Positions 15,566-22,535 of a stretch of DNA of 31,954 nt are shown here, in pieces. The stretch is taken from assembly GCF_905207245.1 (NCBI RefSeq), contig NZ_CAJLKP010000071.1:1-31954 (forward strand), given 5' to 3'. Source of the stretch: an uncultured Bacteroides sp. Lineage in GTDB: Bacteria > Bacteroidota > Bacteroidia > Bacteroidales > Bacteroidaceae. The notes below the pieces were generated by a model, which worked only from the letters and a program-made list of their open reading frames with translations, searched no databases and was not told the origin of the DNA. How positions within the stretch are numbered: position 1 is the stretch's first letter; every line of letters starts with the position of its first letter. Position numbers and translations under genes: made by a program.

Positions 15566-15671
15566 TTGCCACCGTAGTGGCAAGTTATTGCCATCGCATT
15601 GGCAAGACCTTGCCATCGTATTGGCAAAAGTTTGCCACCGCATTGGCAAAAGTTTGCCAGCATGGTGGCAA
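15566..15671. repeat. five-unit 22-bp array of 18-bp palindromes
   Basis: Five imperfect palindromes of the form TTGCCA-N6-TGGCAA start at exactly 22-bp intervals: 15566, 15588, 15610, 15632 and 15654. The ends TTGCC and GGCAA are invariant and the middle varies (CCGTAG, TCGCAT, TCGTAT, CCGCAT, GCATGG). Each unit can form a short hairpin. The 22-bp period would place protein-binding sites on the same DNA face. The array lies in the leader/promoter of the MATE gene. Open frames running through it are not real, because a 22-bp period shifts the frame at each unit. A TAGTTTTG box at 15561-15568 points rightwards into the array. Confidence 0.9.
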
Positions 15672-15677
15672 AAAGTT

Positions 15678-15710
15678 CAGAGGATATACCCTTGTGGAGC
15701 ATATCCTCTG
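15678..15710 (-). terminator. terminator of ABM gene
   Basis: A 10-bp perfect stem (CAGAGGATAT at 15678-15687 with 15701-15710) lies just past the ABM stop codon. On the minus strand it is followed by a short T run (ACTTTTT). Confidence 0.7.
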
Positions 15711-15716
15711 TTGATA

Positions 15717-15992
15717 TCAGAAATCAAACTTTTCGAGCTTCATGGAAGCCAATCCCTGTATTTTGGGAACCAACGTCACAAAATGTTCCGCTTTCTCATG
15801 GGCAGATAACGATTCTGCATCCTGCCATGTTTCGCAAATCATCAGGACATCATTACGGGTAGCGCTTTCAAAAACATCATAAGCAATGCAGCCTTTGTCT
15901 TTCAAAGAAGATGCTACCAACTCTTTTGCAGCTTCCAACACTGCAGCACGGTTACTTTCGTTTACTTGAATAAAAACATTCAGTCTAATCAT
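15717..15992 (-). CDS. antibiotic biosynthesis monooxygenase-like protein
   Basis: This 91-residue single-domain protein of the ABM/YgiN ferredoxin-like fold starts MIRLNVFIQVNE. The family blocks are AKELVASSLKDKGCIAYDVFES, seen as two adjoining pieces, and MICETWQDAESLSAHEKAEHF (the W and H of the usual EvW...l..H pattern). Members form dimers and act as quinol monooxygenases or haem-degrading enzymes. Which of these applies is not visible. It is monocistronic between its promoter at 16019-16026 and the terminator at 15678-15710. Confidence 0.85.
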   Translation of the reverse strand: MIRLNVFIQVNESNRAAVLEAAKELVASSLKDKGCIAYDVFESATRNDVLMICETWQDAESLSAHEKAEHFVTLVPKIQGLASMKLEKFDF

Positions 15993-16018
15993 ATTTGTAG
16001 AATTTTAAAAGTACGCTG

Positions 16019-16026
16019 CAAATGTA
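16019..16026 (-). promoter_or_regulatory. -7 box for ABM gene
   Basis: TACATTTG on the minus strand, about 27 bases before ATG 15992. Confidence 0.55.
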
Positions 16027-16049
16027 AACAGAAAAGTCGGAACTCTGAT

Positions 16050-16427
16050 TCACTTGTCTGCATAAATACCGATGCGGTTGCCTTCCGAATCGACAAATAC
16101 TGCAAAATAGCCTTTGCCGTCGGCTTCTATCTTCGTGCAGGGAATGAGCACTTTCCCGCCCTTCTGCAACACACGTTCAAGAGTAGTTGCTATGTTATCC
16201 GTATTGAAATGGATAAGTACACCTTTCTCAGAAGGGAGAAAATCAGGCAGGAGGTCAAAAGATTGTGAGATGGCTCCTACAGTCTCACCGTCTTCGGTGA
16301 AGCATGCCATCTTCTCCTGTTCACACTCAAAGACCGGAAGTTTCATGTTCAGCACGGTCTCATAAAAATCTACAGCCCGATGGAAGTCAGTAGCCGGAAT
16401 CTCAAAAAATGCAATCAACTTTTTCAT
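16050..16427 (-). CDS. VOC (glyoxalase/bleomycin-resistance) family protein
   Basis: This 125-residue vicinal-oxygen-chelate domain begins KKLIAFFEIPATDFHRAVDFYE, i.e. the usual beta-alpha-beta opening. It continues with CFTEDGETVGAISQ, GVLIHFNTDNIATTLERVLQ and YFAVFVDSEGNRIGIYAD, the last holding the C-terminal Glu of the fold. Members bind metals and either isomerise or oxygenate small molecules or sequester antibiotics. The frame is open to 16505, but a TACTTTTG -7 box at 16476-16483 lies inside that extension, so the start is ATG 16427. The gene is downstream of, and co-oriented with, an AraC-type regulator. Confidence 0.85.
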   Translation of the reverse strand: MKKLIAFFEIPATDFHRAVDFYETVLNMKLPVFECEQEKMACFTEDGETVGAISQSFDLLPDFLPSEKGVLIHFNTDNIATTLERVLQKGGKVLIPCTKIEADGKGYFAVFVDSEGNRIGIYADK

Positions 16428-16475
16428 TTTGGTTTCTTTTTTAGGGGTTATTACTATGCCTTTGCAAAGACATTG

Positions 16476-16483
16476 CAAAAGTA
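16476..16483 (-). promoter_or_regulatory. -7 box for VOC gene
   Basis: TACTTTTG on the minus strand, 49 bases before ATG 16427. It decides the start against the longer frame. Confidence 0.6.
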
Positions 16484-16523
16484 GGGCAAGATGGGAAACC
16501 TCCATAGAAGAAAACGGACATCT

Positions 16524-17327
16524 TTAGAGAGTGGAGAAATAATCGGAAACGGGAGCGCATACGGACAGGTATTCCGCAGGAGTGTAACCGGAGAAGAGTT
16601 TAAACTCCTTAATCATGTGCGACTGGTCGGAGAAGCCGCATTCATAAGCCACTTGTGCAAAAGGTAAACCGGGGTTTTGTTGCAGGACGTATAAGGCACG
16701 CTGCATACGCACGATGCGGAGAAATTCTTTTGGGGTAGTACCGATATAATCGGTAAAGACACGCCCGAACTGCTTGGTGCTGAGACAAGCTACATCGGAA
16801 AGTTGCAAGGTGTTTACCTGCGGATGAAGATTGATTTCGTCCAGAACTGTCGATAATCGTTTCAGGTTATATTCGGAACCGGAAGCCAGGCGACGGAAAA
16901 AGAATTGTTCAATCAGCCGGATACACTGGTCGTTATCTGGAGTATCTGTTATCCGGCAGGATAAATCGGAAAGTTCCCTGTCTTCCACTTCGTCCGTGGA
17001 AACATTCTGCCCGTTGAAAAGATGCAGGGGCATTTGCAGAAAGACTTTTGCCGCATAGGGCTGAAAGACGACCGCTATCATTTCTATAACTCCTGTCGAC
17101 ACGACATCGGAGAAACCGAAAGTTTGTCCGCTAATAAAGGATTGCGGCTGCAACTGCGAATCTTGCAGGCACATCAAGCGTTTGCCTTTATGAAACACCA
17201 GTTGCACGCAGCCGACAGGCAAGGTACGTTCCGACACCGGCAAAGCGGCATCATCCCGCAATATCCAGTAATAACGGATATAGGGAGACAATGCAGGAGC
17301 AGGTTTTACGATACGGAAAGTTTGCAT
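16524..17327 (-). CDS. AraC family transcriptional regulator
   Basis: This 267-residue regulator has an N-terminal DUF6597-type domain (ALSPYIRYYWILRDD ... LPVGCVQLVFHKG) and a C-terminal AraC double helix-turn-helix. The latter includes LSDVACLSTKQFGRVFTDYIG for the first helix pair and FAQVAYECGFSDQSHMIKEFK with GYTPAEYL at the end. It is a one-component regulator of unknown ligand. The open frame extends to 17495, but the region above ATG 17327 holds a -7 box (17359-17366) and reads as unrelated sequence, so I use 17327. The divergent partner is the lipocalin gene at 17558, and a near-perfect palindrome at 17447-17467 between them is a candidate operator. Confidence 0.87.
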   Translation of the reverse strand: MQTFRIVKPAPALSPYIRYYWILRDDAALPVSERTLPVGCVQLVFHKGKRLMCLQDSQLQPQSFISGQTFGFSDVVSTGVIEMIAVVFQPYAAKVFLQMPLHLFNGQNVSTDEVEDRELSDLSCRITDTPDNDQCIRLIEQFFFRRLASGSEYNLKRLSTVLDEINLHPQVNTLQLSDVACLSTKQFGRVFTDYIGTTPKEFLRIVRMQRALYVLQQNPGLPFAQVAYECGFSDQSHMIKEFKLFSGYTPAEYLSVCAPVSDYFSTL

Positions 17328-17358
17328 AGTGCAAATATACGGGATTTGATTATTGCGG

Positions 17359-17366
17359 CAAAGGTA
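17359..17366 (-). promoter_or_regulatory. -7 box for AraC-type gene
   Basis: TACCTTTG on the minus strand, about 32 bases before ATG 17327. A second TATATTTG at 17332-17339 is too close to the start to be the main promoter. Confidence 0.5.
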
Positions 17367-17446
17367 GACAAAGGGTTTTAGGGGGAATAGTAAAAAAGGG
17401 ACATTATTTATAGAATCTGCCCGCTTGCAGTAAAATAGAGTATCGC

Positions 17447-17467
17447 CAACTGCAAACTTTGCAGTTG
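17447..17467. promoter_or_regulatory. palindromic operator candidate
   Basis: CAACTGCAAA at 17447-17456, one C, then the exact reverse complement at 17458-17467. A further half-site TTGCAGT lies at 17425-17431. It sits between the divergent AraC-type and lipocalin genes, about 90 bases before the lipocalin start. Confidence 0.5.
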
Positions 17468-17557
17468 AAAGTAAGCAAACGGCTGAAAATATCAACGAAA
17501 TAAAATGCCAAGAACAAACACGACATAGGAGACGTTATAAATTAAAGCCTAAAAGAT

Positions 17558-18007
17558 ATGAGAACAATCACCAGACATACCGTGAAGGAAGTGGATATTC
17601 CCCGTTATATGGGTACATGGCATGAAATTGCCCGTTACGAAAATCATTTCGAGAAAGATATGACAGATGTCACCGCAACTTATACTTTGCAATCCGACGG
17701 AAGTATCAAAGTAGAAAATGCAGGTTACCTGAACGGGGTGCGCAAGAAAGCAACCGGACATGCCAAATTGCCAGATCCGCAGCAACCGGGCAAATTGAAG
17801 GTTTCCTTTTTTCTGTGGTTCTATTCCGACTATTACATATTGGAACTGGATAAAGAAAATTATAGTTATGCATTAGTAGGCAGCAGTAACGATAAGTATC
17901 TGTGGATATTGTGTCGTGAGAAACAACTATCGGAAAATGTAAAAGAACAACTTCTCAACACAGCTACCCAATATGGATACGATACAAAAAAACTGATTTT
18001 CAGTTGA
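17558..18007 (+). CDS. Blc-like lipocalin
   Basis: This 149-residue lipocalin has the GTW motif (G19-T20-W21) in YMGTWHEIARYENHFEKDM and the strand pattern VTATYTL, GSIKVENAGYLNG, KVSFFLWFYSDYYILELD, YSYALVGSS and YLWILCREK. This matches bacterial Blc, which binds lysophospholipids or fatty acids. Blc proteins are usually outer-membrane lipoproteins, but no signal peptide or lipobox is visible here, so this one may be cytoplasmic or the start may lie elsewhere. There is no good upstream ATG. It is divergent from the AraC-type regulator. Confidence 0.88.
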   Translation: MRTITRHTVKEVDIPRYMGTWHEIARYENHFEKDMTDVTATYTLQSDGSIKVENAGYLNGVRKKATGHAKLPDPQQPGKLKVSFFLWFYSDYYILELDKENYSYALVGSSNDKYLWILCREKQLSENVKEQLLNTATQYGYDTKKLIFS

Positions 18008-18040
18008 TATCAAATCCAAGGTTAATTCTTGAACAAAAAA

Positions 18041-18745
18041 CTATTTATTATTCACCCCATACCCGAACAAAGCGAAGTCTCCGAAACAGGGATCATCCGG
18101 AAATACTTCCGCCAATGCGGCAGTTATCCTTTGTGCGTTTTTCAGAGAAAAAGTTTCCGTTTCGGTCAGTTCCAGCAAGCGGGCTACACGGCAGACGTGT
18201 GTATCCAAAGGAATAATCAATTCCCGGCAATCAAAACTTTCCCAAATACCGAAATCAACTTCCGGTCCTTTCCGTATCATCCAGCGCAGGAACATATTCA
18301 GCTTCTTCTGCGGACTTTTGTACGAAACTTCCAGAAACCGGCAAAGCTTCTCCATCGGCTTTCCCGGATATACCTGCAATGCATCTTCCAGACTGTCATA
18401 ACCCGAATAAGCCGTATGCAAGCGTTCAAAATAAGAGTGGAAGTCCGCATACGAAAGCATCCGGTAAAAACTGCGCCGCTCTTCCACAGGGAAATCCTTC
18501 TCCCACCGACGCGAAAGAACATATTGATAAGGAGACGCTCCCATGCACGCATGCAATTCATCTGCCTTCTTCAAAATCTGCCTGCGGTTGCCAAAACTCA
18601 TGATGGCGGTCAGCAGACCACTGATTTCTATATCCTGTTTCAGCGTATAGCGATGAGGGAACTGTACCGGGTCATTCTGAATAAAATCGGCACAATGATA
18701 GGTCGCAGCCCACTCTTGTAGTTTCTTTTTTATATCTTTGGTCAT
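18041..18745 (-). CDS. TIGR02757 (DUF2400) family protein
   Basis: This 234-residue protein matches the TIGR02757 family, conserved in Bacteroidetes and some proteobacteria. Blocks are DPVQFPHRY near the start, EISGLLTAIMSFGNRRQILKK, MLSYADFHSYFERL, LNMFLRWMIRKGPEVDFGIW, LIIPLDTHVCRVARLLEL and CFGDFALFGYGVN at the end. The layout, with a helix-hairpin-helix-like tail, recalls DNA glycosylase folds, but no catalytic role is established. The open frame reaches a TTG at 18769, which is part of a TATCTTTG -7 box (18767-18774). ATG 18745 is therefore the start. Confidence 0.88.
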   Translation of the reverse strand: MTKDIKKKLQEWAATYHCADFIQNDPVQFPHRYTLKQDIEISGLLTAIMSFGNRRQILKKADELHACMGASPYQYVLSRRWEKDFPVEERRSFYRMLSYADFHSYFERLHTAYSGYDSLEDALQVYPGKPMEKLCRFLEVSYKSPQKKLNMFLRWMIRKGPEVDFGIWESFDCRELIIPLDTHVCRVARLLELTETETFSLKNAQRITAALAEVFPDDPCFGDFALFGYGVNNK

Positions 18746-18766
18746 TTCTTTAAAATCAGGAGGACG

Positions 18767-18774
18767 CAAAGATA
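18767..18774 (-). promoter_or_regulatory. -7 box for TIGR02757 gene
   Basis: TATCTTTG on the minus strand, 22 bases before ATG 18745. Confidence 0.6.
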
Positions 18775-18898
18775 ATGCAAATCGAATGCAGAACTTTCAT
18801 GCTTGCATGAAAAAGTTATGCTGAGATGCCGCTTATCTTATTTTCAAAGATATTGAATTTATAGCAACTTTGGACAAGTCCCCTATTCTATTTCCCCT

Positions 18899-18906
18899 TA
18901 TTTTTG
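18899..18906 (+). promoter_or_regulatory. -7 box for AraC-GyrI gene
   Basis: TATTTTTG lies 26 bases before ATG 18932. It makes the GTG at 18911 unlikely as a start. Confidence 0.55.
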
Positions 18907-18931
18907 CATCGTGAAATTCAATAAAGAACCT

Positions 18932-19792
18932 ATGGAACATAGCAAGAAGACAACGCGTGAAGAGTATCAGAAGTGTGTAAATGCAGTGGTAGACTACATC
19001 AATCTCCATCTTGGAGAAGAGATAGATTTGAAATCGTTGGCCAAGATTTCTCATTTCTCTCCGTTCTACTTCCACCGCATCATGAAAGCATTTCTGGGCG
19101 AGCCAATCGGGACGTTCATAGTCCGGACACGAACTGAAGCCGCCGCCCGCCTGTTGCGCTATTCGGATTTGCCGATAGCGGACATTGCTTATCGCATCGG
19201 ATATTCCTCACCATCGTCACTGTCGAAAATATTCAAGCAGTTCTATGGAATTTCACCTAATGAGTATCGTAACAATAAAAACTTTGTAATTATGAAACCA
19301 GCAATTATCAGACCCGATTTAGAGTTAAAGAAAGAAATAAGAGAAGTGCCTGCCAGAAATGTGATTTATATCCGCTTGTTCGGAGATTATAAACTGAATG
19401 ATTACGGTGGCACATGGATGCGTTTGTTCCAGTTCATCAAGGAGGAAAAGCTGCCGATGGGTGACATGGCTCCTTATTGCATGTACCACGATGATCCCAA
19501 AGTGACGCCTGCCGACAAGTTGCGTACCGATGTTTGCATGGTGATGCCTGTAGCCGTAACTCCCAAAGGTGATGTCGGCTTCAAGCAATTGCCTGCCGGA
19601 CGTTATGCAGTGTTTACTTACAAAGGATCTTATGAATATCTACAAAGCGTATACGACACGATTTACGGTAAGTTCATTCCTGAAATGGAATGTACAATGA
19701 GAGATGAATCGAGCGCAGAACGCTATCTGAATAATCCGTGCGAGACGAAACCGGAGGAGTTGTTGACGGAGATTTATATTCCGGTGGAATAA
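18932..19792 (+). CDS. AraC regulator with GyrI-like effector domain
   Basis: This 286-residue regulator is of the Rob/SoxS-like type. The N-terminal AraC double HTH (about 10-110) contains IDLKSLAKISHFSPFYFHRI and LPIADIAYRIGYSSPSSLSK with the closing FYGISPNEYR. The C-terminal GyrI-like (Bact_transc_reg_eff) domain (about 125-285) includes VPARNVIYIRLFGDYK, APYCMYHDDPKVTPADKLR and FKQLPAGRYAVFTYKGSYE, a fold that binds lipophilic drug-like ligands. It likely activates efflux or detoxification genes. No adjacent target is obvious. GTG 18911 lies only 5 bases beyond the -7 box, so I start at ATG 18932. Confidence 0.9.
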   Translation: MEHSKKTTREEYQKCVNAVVDYINLHLGEEIDLKSLAKISHFSPFYFHRIMKAFLGEPIGTFIVRTRTEAAARLLRYSDLPIADIAYRIGYSSPSSLSKIFKQFYGISPNEYRNNKNFVIMKPAIIRPDLELKKEIREVPARNVIYIRLFGDYKLNDYGGTWMRLFQFIKEEKLPMGDMAPYCMYHDDPKVTPADKLRTDVCMVMPVAVTPKGDVGFKQLPAGRYAVFTYKGSYEYLQSVYDTIYGKFIPEMECTMRDESSAERYLNNPCETKPEELLTEIYIPVE

Positions 19793-19793
19793 G

Positions 19794-19875
19794 AGTCTGC
19801 CAGGCTGAGTGTAGTCGGGGTATCTCTCCTCATAGGCGCAAGAGAAGAGATCCTTCGACAAGCTCAGGATGACAG
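19794..19875. repeat. degenerate REP-like hairpin (copy A)
   Basis: The right half, 19848-19875, contains ATCCTTCGACAAGCTCAGGA followed by TGACAG. It is shared, with few changes, by both arms of the element at 20930-21032. The left half (from CTGCCAGGCTGAG) is a decayed inverted copy of the same motif. It lies between the AraC-GyrI and GNAT genes, at the 3' ends of both. Confidence 0.75.
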
Positions 19876-19902
19876 AAAGAAATGATAATAAAATCAGTTT
19901 TC

Positions 19903-20337
19903 TTATTCTCTTTTCATCGGTATATATCTCAACCCATTCGTCACTTGCGGCTCCTTCACTTCCCTAAAGCCCAGACTCCTGTAGAAAGGAACAGCATAAG
20001 AAGATGAGTTCACCGTCATTCCGGATACGGGATTATCTGCAATAAGGGCGTCAAACAGTTTCCGCCCTATGCCTTTCCGATGATATTCTTCCTTGATAAA
20101 GAAGAGAGAAATATGTTCTCCGTGGTTCTTCGTAGCCAGCACTCCCACCAGATTATCTCCATCGAACGCACCGTAAATGACCAGCCCATTCACCACTTCT
20201 CTATCTTTGACAAAGCTTTTGAAACTTTCCAGACCCTGTTCGTCAAAATCGTCCTTGCCACACTGAAGATACACTTCCAATGAAAGTGTTGCGGCATTCT
20301 CATACTCAGGCAGTTCTAATCTTCGGATAATTATCAT
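19903..20337 (-). CDS. GNAT family N-acetyltransferase
   Basis: This 144-residue single-domain GNAT carries the acetyl-CoA loop KEEYHRKGIGRKLFDALIAD (R/Q-x-x-G-x-G as RKGIGR). The C-terminal block VNSSSYAVPFYRSLGFRE is the common GNAT motif B. The substrate is unknown; small members of this type modify amines, antibiotics or protein N-termini. The promoter is the TATCTTTG box at 20363-20370 on the minus strand. The 3' end abuts the REP-like repeat at 19794-19875. Confidence 0.87.
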   Translation of the reverse strand: MIIIRRLELPEYENAATLSLEVYLQCGKDDFDEQGLESFKSFVKDREVVNGLVIYGAFDGDNLVGVLATKNHGEHISLFFIKEEYHRKGIGRKLFDALIADNPVSGMTVNSSSYAVPFYRSLGFREVKEPQVTNGLRYIPMKRE

Positions 20338-20362
20338 AGGAATCTAATTTTACGGTAAATCA

Positions 20363-20370
20363 CAAAGATA
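20363..20370 (-). promoter_or_regulatory. -7 box for GNAT gene
   Basis: TATCTTTG on the minus strand, 26 bases before ATG 20337. Confidence 0.55.
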
Positions 20371-20423
20371 TTGAATTTATGTATTGATTGCCCAAATATC
20401 CCAGTTATTTCACCCAGAAACAC

Positions 20424-20431
20424 TACATTTG
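20424..20431 (+). promoter_or_regulatory. -7 box for DUF2867 gene
   Basis: TACATTTG lies 39 bases before ATG 20471. Confidence 0.55.
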
Positions 20432-20470
20432 CAGAAATGAACATCTTAACTAATCCCCTCTATTCTGATT

Positions 20471-20893
20471 ATGGAAAAGCTTATCGACAAATTCCTTCCG
20501 GCAGATTATCATGATACATTCGTCATCAAAGCCAGCAGACCTGCGGAACTGATTGTTCCTAAAGAAGTAATCAAGAAAATATTCAATCACTCTCCGGCAT
20601 GGCTTAGTTTCCTTTACAAAGTCAGGAATATCCTGGTGAAACCTTTCGGTATCGAAGGCGGAGACATTCTGACATCGGAAGATTATATAATAGAAGACAC
20701 TGAGAACGAAGCCATCATGAGGAAGGACGACAAGCATCTGTTGTTTTATGTTTCCATTGCCAAAATAGGCAATAACCTGATAGACGTGACGACAGTGGTT
20801 CAGTATCACAATGCGTTAGGAAAGGTTTACTTCTTCTTTATCAAACCTTTCCACAAGATGATTGTGCCGCGGGTCGTGAAGGAAATAATTTAA
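20471..20893 (+). CDS. DUF2867 domain protein
   Basis: This 140-residue protein resembles the DUF2867 family. It opens LIDKFLPADYHDTFVI and continues with a helix (AWLSFLYKVRNILVKPFGI), LLFYVSIAKIG, VTTVVQYHNALGKVYFFFIKPFHK and a basic end RVVKEII. The family has a START/SRPBCC-like layout that suggests small-molecule or lipid binding, often next to NAD-dependent epimerases, but no epimerase is found here. It is monocistronic, and REP-like hairpins lie directly downstream. Confidence 0.72.
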   Translation: MEKLIDKFLPADYHDTFVIKASRPAELIVPKEVIKKIFNHSPAWLSFLYKVRNILVKPFGIEGGDILTSEDYIIEDTENEAIMRKDDKHLLFYVSIAKIGNNLIDVTTVVQYHNALGKVYFFFIKPFHKMIVPRVVKEII

Positions 20894-20929
20894 AACCGCT
20901 CAGAAATGAGCAAAAGCGATTCAGTTGTG

Positions 20930-21032
20930 CTATCTGTCATCCTGAGCTTGTCGAAGGATCTACTCTCTTAGCATAAGGCTGCGCTATACAGCAGAGGAAG
21001 AGATTCTTCGACAAGCTCAGAATGACAGATAG
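20930..21032. repeat. REP/BIME-like hairpin element (copies B and C)
   Basis: Two 32-bp arms, 20930-20961 and 21001-21032, are inverted complements with only two mismatches, around a 39-nt centre containing GGCTGCGC. Each arm contains TTCGACAAGCTCAG, also found in copy A at 19794-19875. The symmetry and repeated occurrence are those of REP-type or MITE-like intergenic elements common in Bacteroides. Confidence 0.85.
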
Positions 21033-21083
21033 TCCGCAAATCATTTCATTCAAATCTGGTATAGAAAGGAAGGAAATTCAGTT

Positions 21084-21174
21084 GACAAGGGAACGAGTTG
21101 ACAAGGGGACAAGAGGCTGCGCAATGCTTCTATGCCGCAGGAACCTTGTTCCCTTGTCAACTTGTACCCTTGTC
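21084..21174. repeat. hairpin element with GTTGACAAGGG arms
   Basis: Arms 21084-21113 and 21145-21174 are inverted complements over 30 bp with about three mismatches. The 5' arm region is itself a tandem duplication of a 16-bp unit (GTTGACAAGGGAACGA at 21081-21096, then a variant at 21097-21112). The loop starts with AGGCTGCGC. A further single copy of the unit (GTTGACAAGGAAACAAG) lies at 22356-22372 upstream of the lipoprotein gene. Confidence 0.8.
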
Positions 21175-21294
21175 CCCTTATTCAAATCCCTACAAAAATG
21201 AGTGAAATGCTTTCTATTCATTTGTCTGAATTTCCTACCAGCGAAGCAACAAAACGTAACTATTTGATTATGAGTATATATAAATAGAGGCTAT

Positions 21295-21364
21295 CTCAGT
21301 CGTATACTTAGGGTACCTCAGTCGTATACCGAGATACCCTAAGTATACGACTGAGGTACCCTAA
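21295..21364. repeat. nested inverted repeat with two alternative hairpins
   Basis: CTCAGTCGTATAC occurs twice in direct orientation (21295-21307 and 21317-21329; 22-bp period) and once inverted (21343-21355). Either 21308-21329 pairs with 21343-21364 (22 bp perfect, 13-nt loop) or 21295-21315 pairs with 21335-21355 (21 bp perfect, 19-nt loop). The two structures exclude each other. It lies about 90 bases past the 3' end of the leftward lipoprotein gene. Confidence 0.85.
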
Positions 21365-21454
21365 ATATATGTCCCGGGGTAGGTGTCTGCTTTTTGTAAA
21401 AAATACTCCTTTGTCATTTGGTTCATATCCGCTCAAAAGTGAATCAAACCTACC

Positions 21455-22321
21455 TTATATAATACTCAATCCGTAGCTACTGATTTCATCAAAGTCTTCC
21501 TCAGTATATGAGTTCTTCTGGCGGATATCCTGTACTATCTTCATGAACTCTTCGGTTTTCGACAAGAAATCCTTGAATTTCTCCGTCTGCTCCTCATGCC
21601 CTTTCACGGCAGGCAGTTTCTCAGCTGCGTCCAGTTGCAGTCTCAGTTCCATAATCTTCAGGTCCAGACGGGCTTTGTCTTCCACATGCTTGCGAGCATA
21701 GAGGTTGATAATGCTCTGCATTGTCAGGCTCATCTTTTTCATTGCAATAATCTGCTCTTTCACCGGGTTCTCTGCCAGCAAGACTTGCTGAGCCTGCCCA
21801 ACGATAGGACTCAGAATATCGAATATGTTCTGCTTGCATTCGGACATCTCCACACTCAGTTCATAGTTATCATTCAGCAAATCCGCTATTCCTTCCGTCT
21901 TCTTCTCTTTCAGCAGAGACAGGTATTTATTAAAATTAGCATAAAACTGCCCCCTTGACTGGAAAAGTTCAGTATAATTCTGTATCAGGTTCTGCCGCAC
22001 GTCATCGCCAAAGTAATCACCCGGCTGCATCACCGCCGCAGAATCTTTCTTTGAAATGACAGGAGACATGATATGCGAAAACATCTGTACCTTAGACTGT
22101 TGTTCCATATACCCCAGAACCGCATTTACGTCTCTCTCTTTCACCAAATTCTTCAACAGAGCCAACGAAGTATCGTAATATTTCACCACTTGCCCTGCAT
22201 CTGCAATCTCTTCGGGGGTATAAGTCACCGCCTCCTTCTTACTGCCCGTACAGGACACCAACATAACAACGCTTACAAATGCGCCCAAGACTAATAATTT
22301 CTTTCTCATAGAATTTTTCAT
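21455..22321 (-). CDS. lipoprotein, DUF3829-like helical
   Basis: This 288-residue predicted lipoprotein has a basic start, a hydrophobic stretch (LLVLGAFVSVVMLV) and the lipobox VSC. The mature part is almost wholly alpha-helical with repeated long helices (DAGQVVKYYDTSLALLKNLV, LIQNYTELFQSRGQFYANFN, IIAMKKMSLTMQSIINLYAR), much like DUF3829/YiiG proteins. No catalytic motif is visible; a periplasmic or surface structural role is possible. The frame extends to 22363, but the ATG at 22321 precedes a standard signal peptide and follows an A-rich leader, so I choose it. An ATG four codons later (MRKKLL) is also possible. It is flanked on both sides by intergenic repeats. Confidence 0.72.
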   Translation of the reverse strand: MKNSMRKKLLVLGAFVSVVMLVSCTGSKKEAVTYTPEEIADAGQVVKYYDTSLALLKNLVKERDVNAVLGYMEQQSKVQMFSHIMSPVISKKDSAAVMQPGDYFGDDVRQNLIQNYTELFQSRGQFYANFNKYLSLLKEKKTEGIADLLNDNYELSVEMSECKQNIFDILSPIVGQAQQVLLAENPVKEQIIAMKKMSLTMQSIINLYARKHVEDKARLDLKIMELRLQLDAAEKLPAVKGHEEQTEKFKDFLSKTEEFMKIVQDIRQKNSYTEEDFDEISSYGLSII

Positions 22322-22535
22322 TTTAATTTCAGTTTCGTAAACACTCAACTTATTAGTTGACAAGGAAACAAGGGGGATAGACCTTGAAGCTCCGTTTCTA
22401 AAGAGGACATGACAACCTCCCTCGTCAAGCCGTCTCCGCTCTCCTTATAAACTAAGAACACAGCCGACGTTGAGCTTATAACAATATAAAAGCGATTTTG
22501 CTCTCGATTATGGATTTTTTCACCTTTGTATTTTG

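Noticed and set aside
15566..15671. CRISPR array
   Set aside because: Units are palindromic 18-mers separated by 4 bases; there are no unique spacers and no cas genes.
15588..15862. Two overlapping open frames through the 22-bp array
   Set aside because: The 22-bp period shifts the frame at every unit, and both frames run antisense into the ABM gene.
18029..18721. 230-codon plus-strand frame
   Set aside because: Antisense shadow of the TIGR02757 gene, which has a family match and a promoter.
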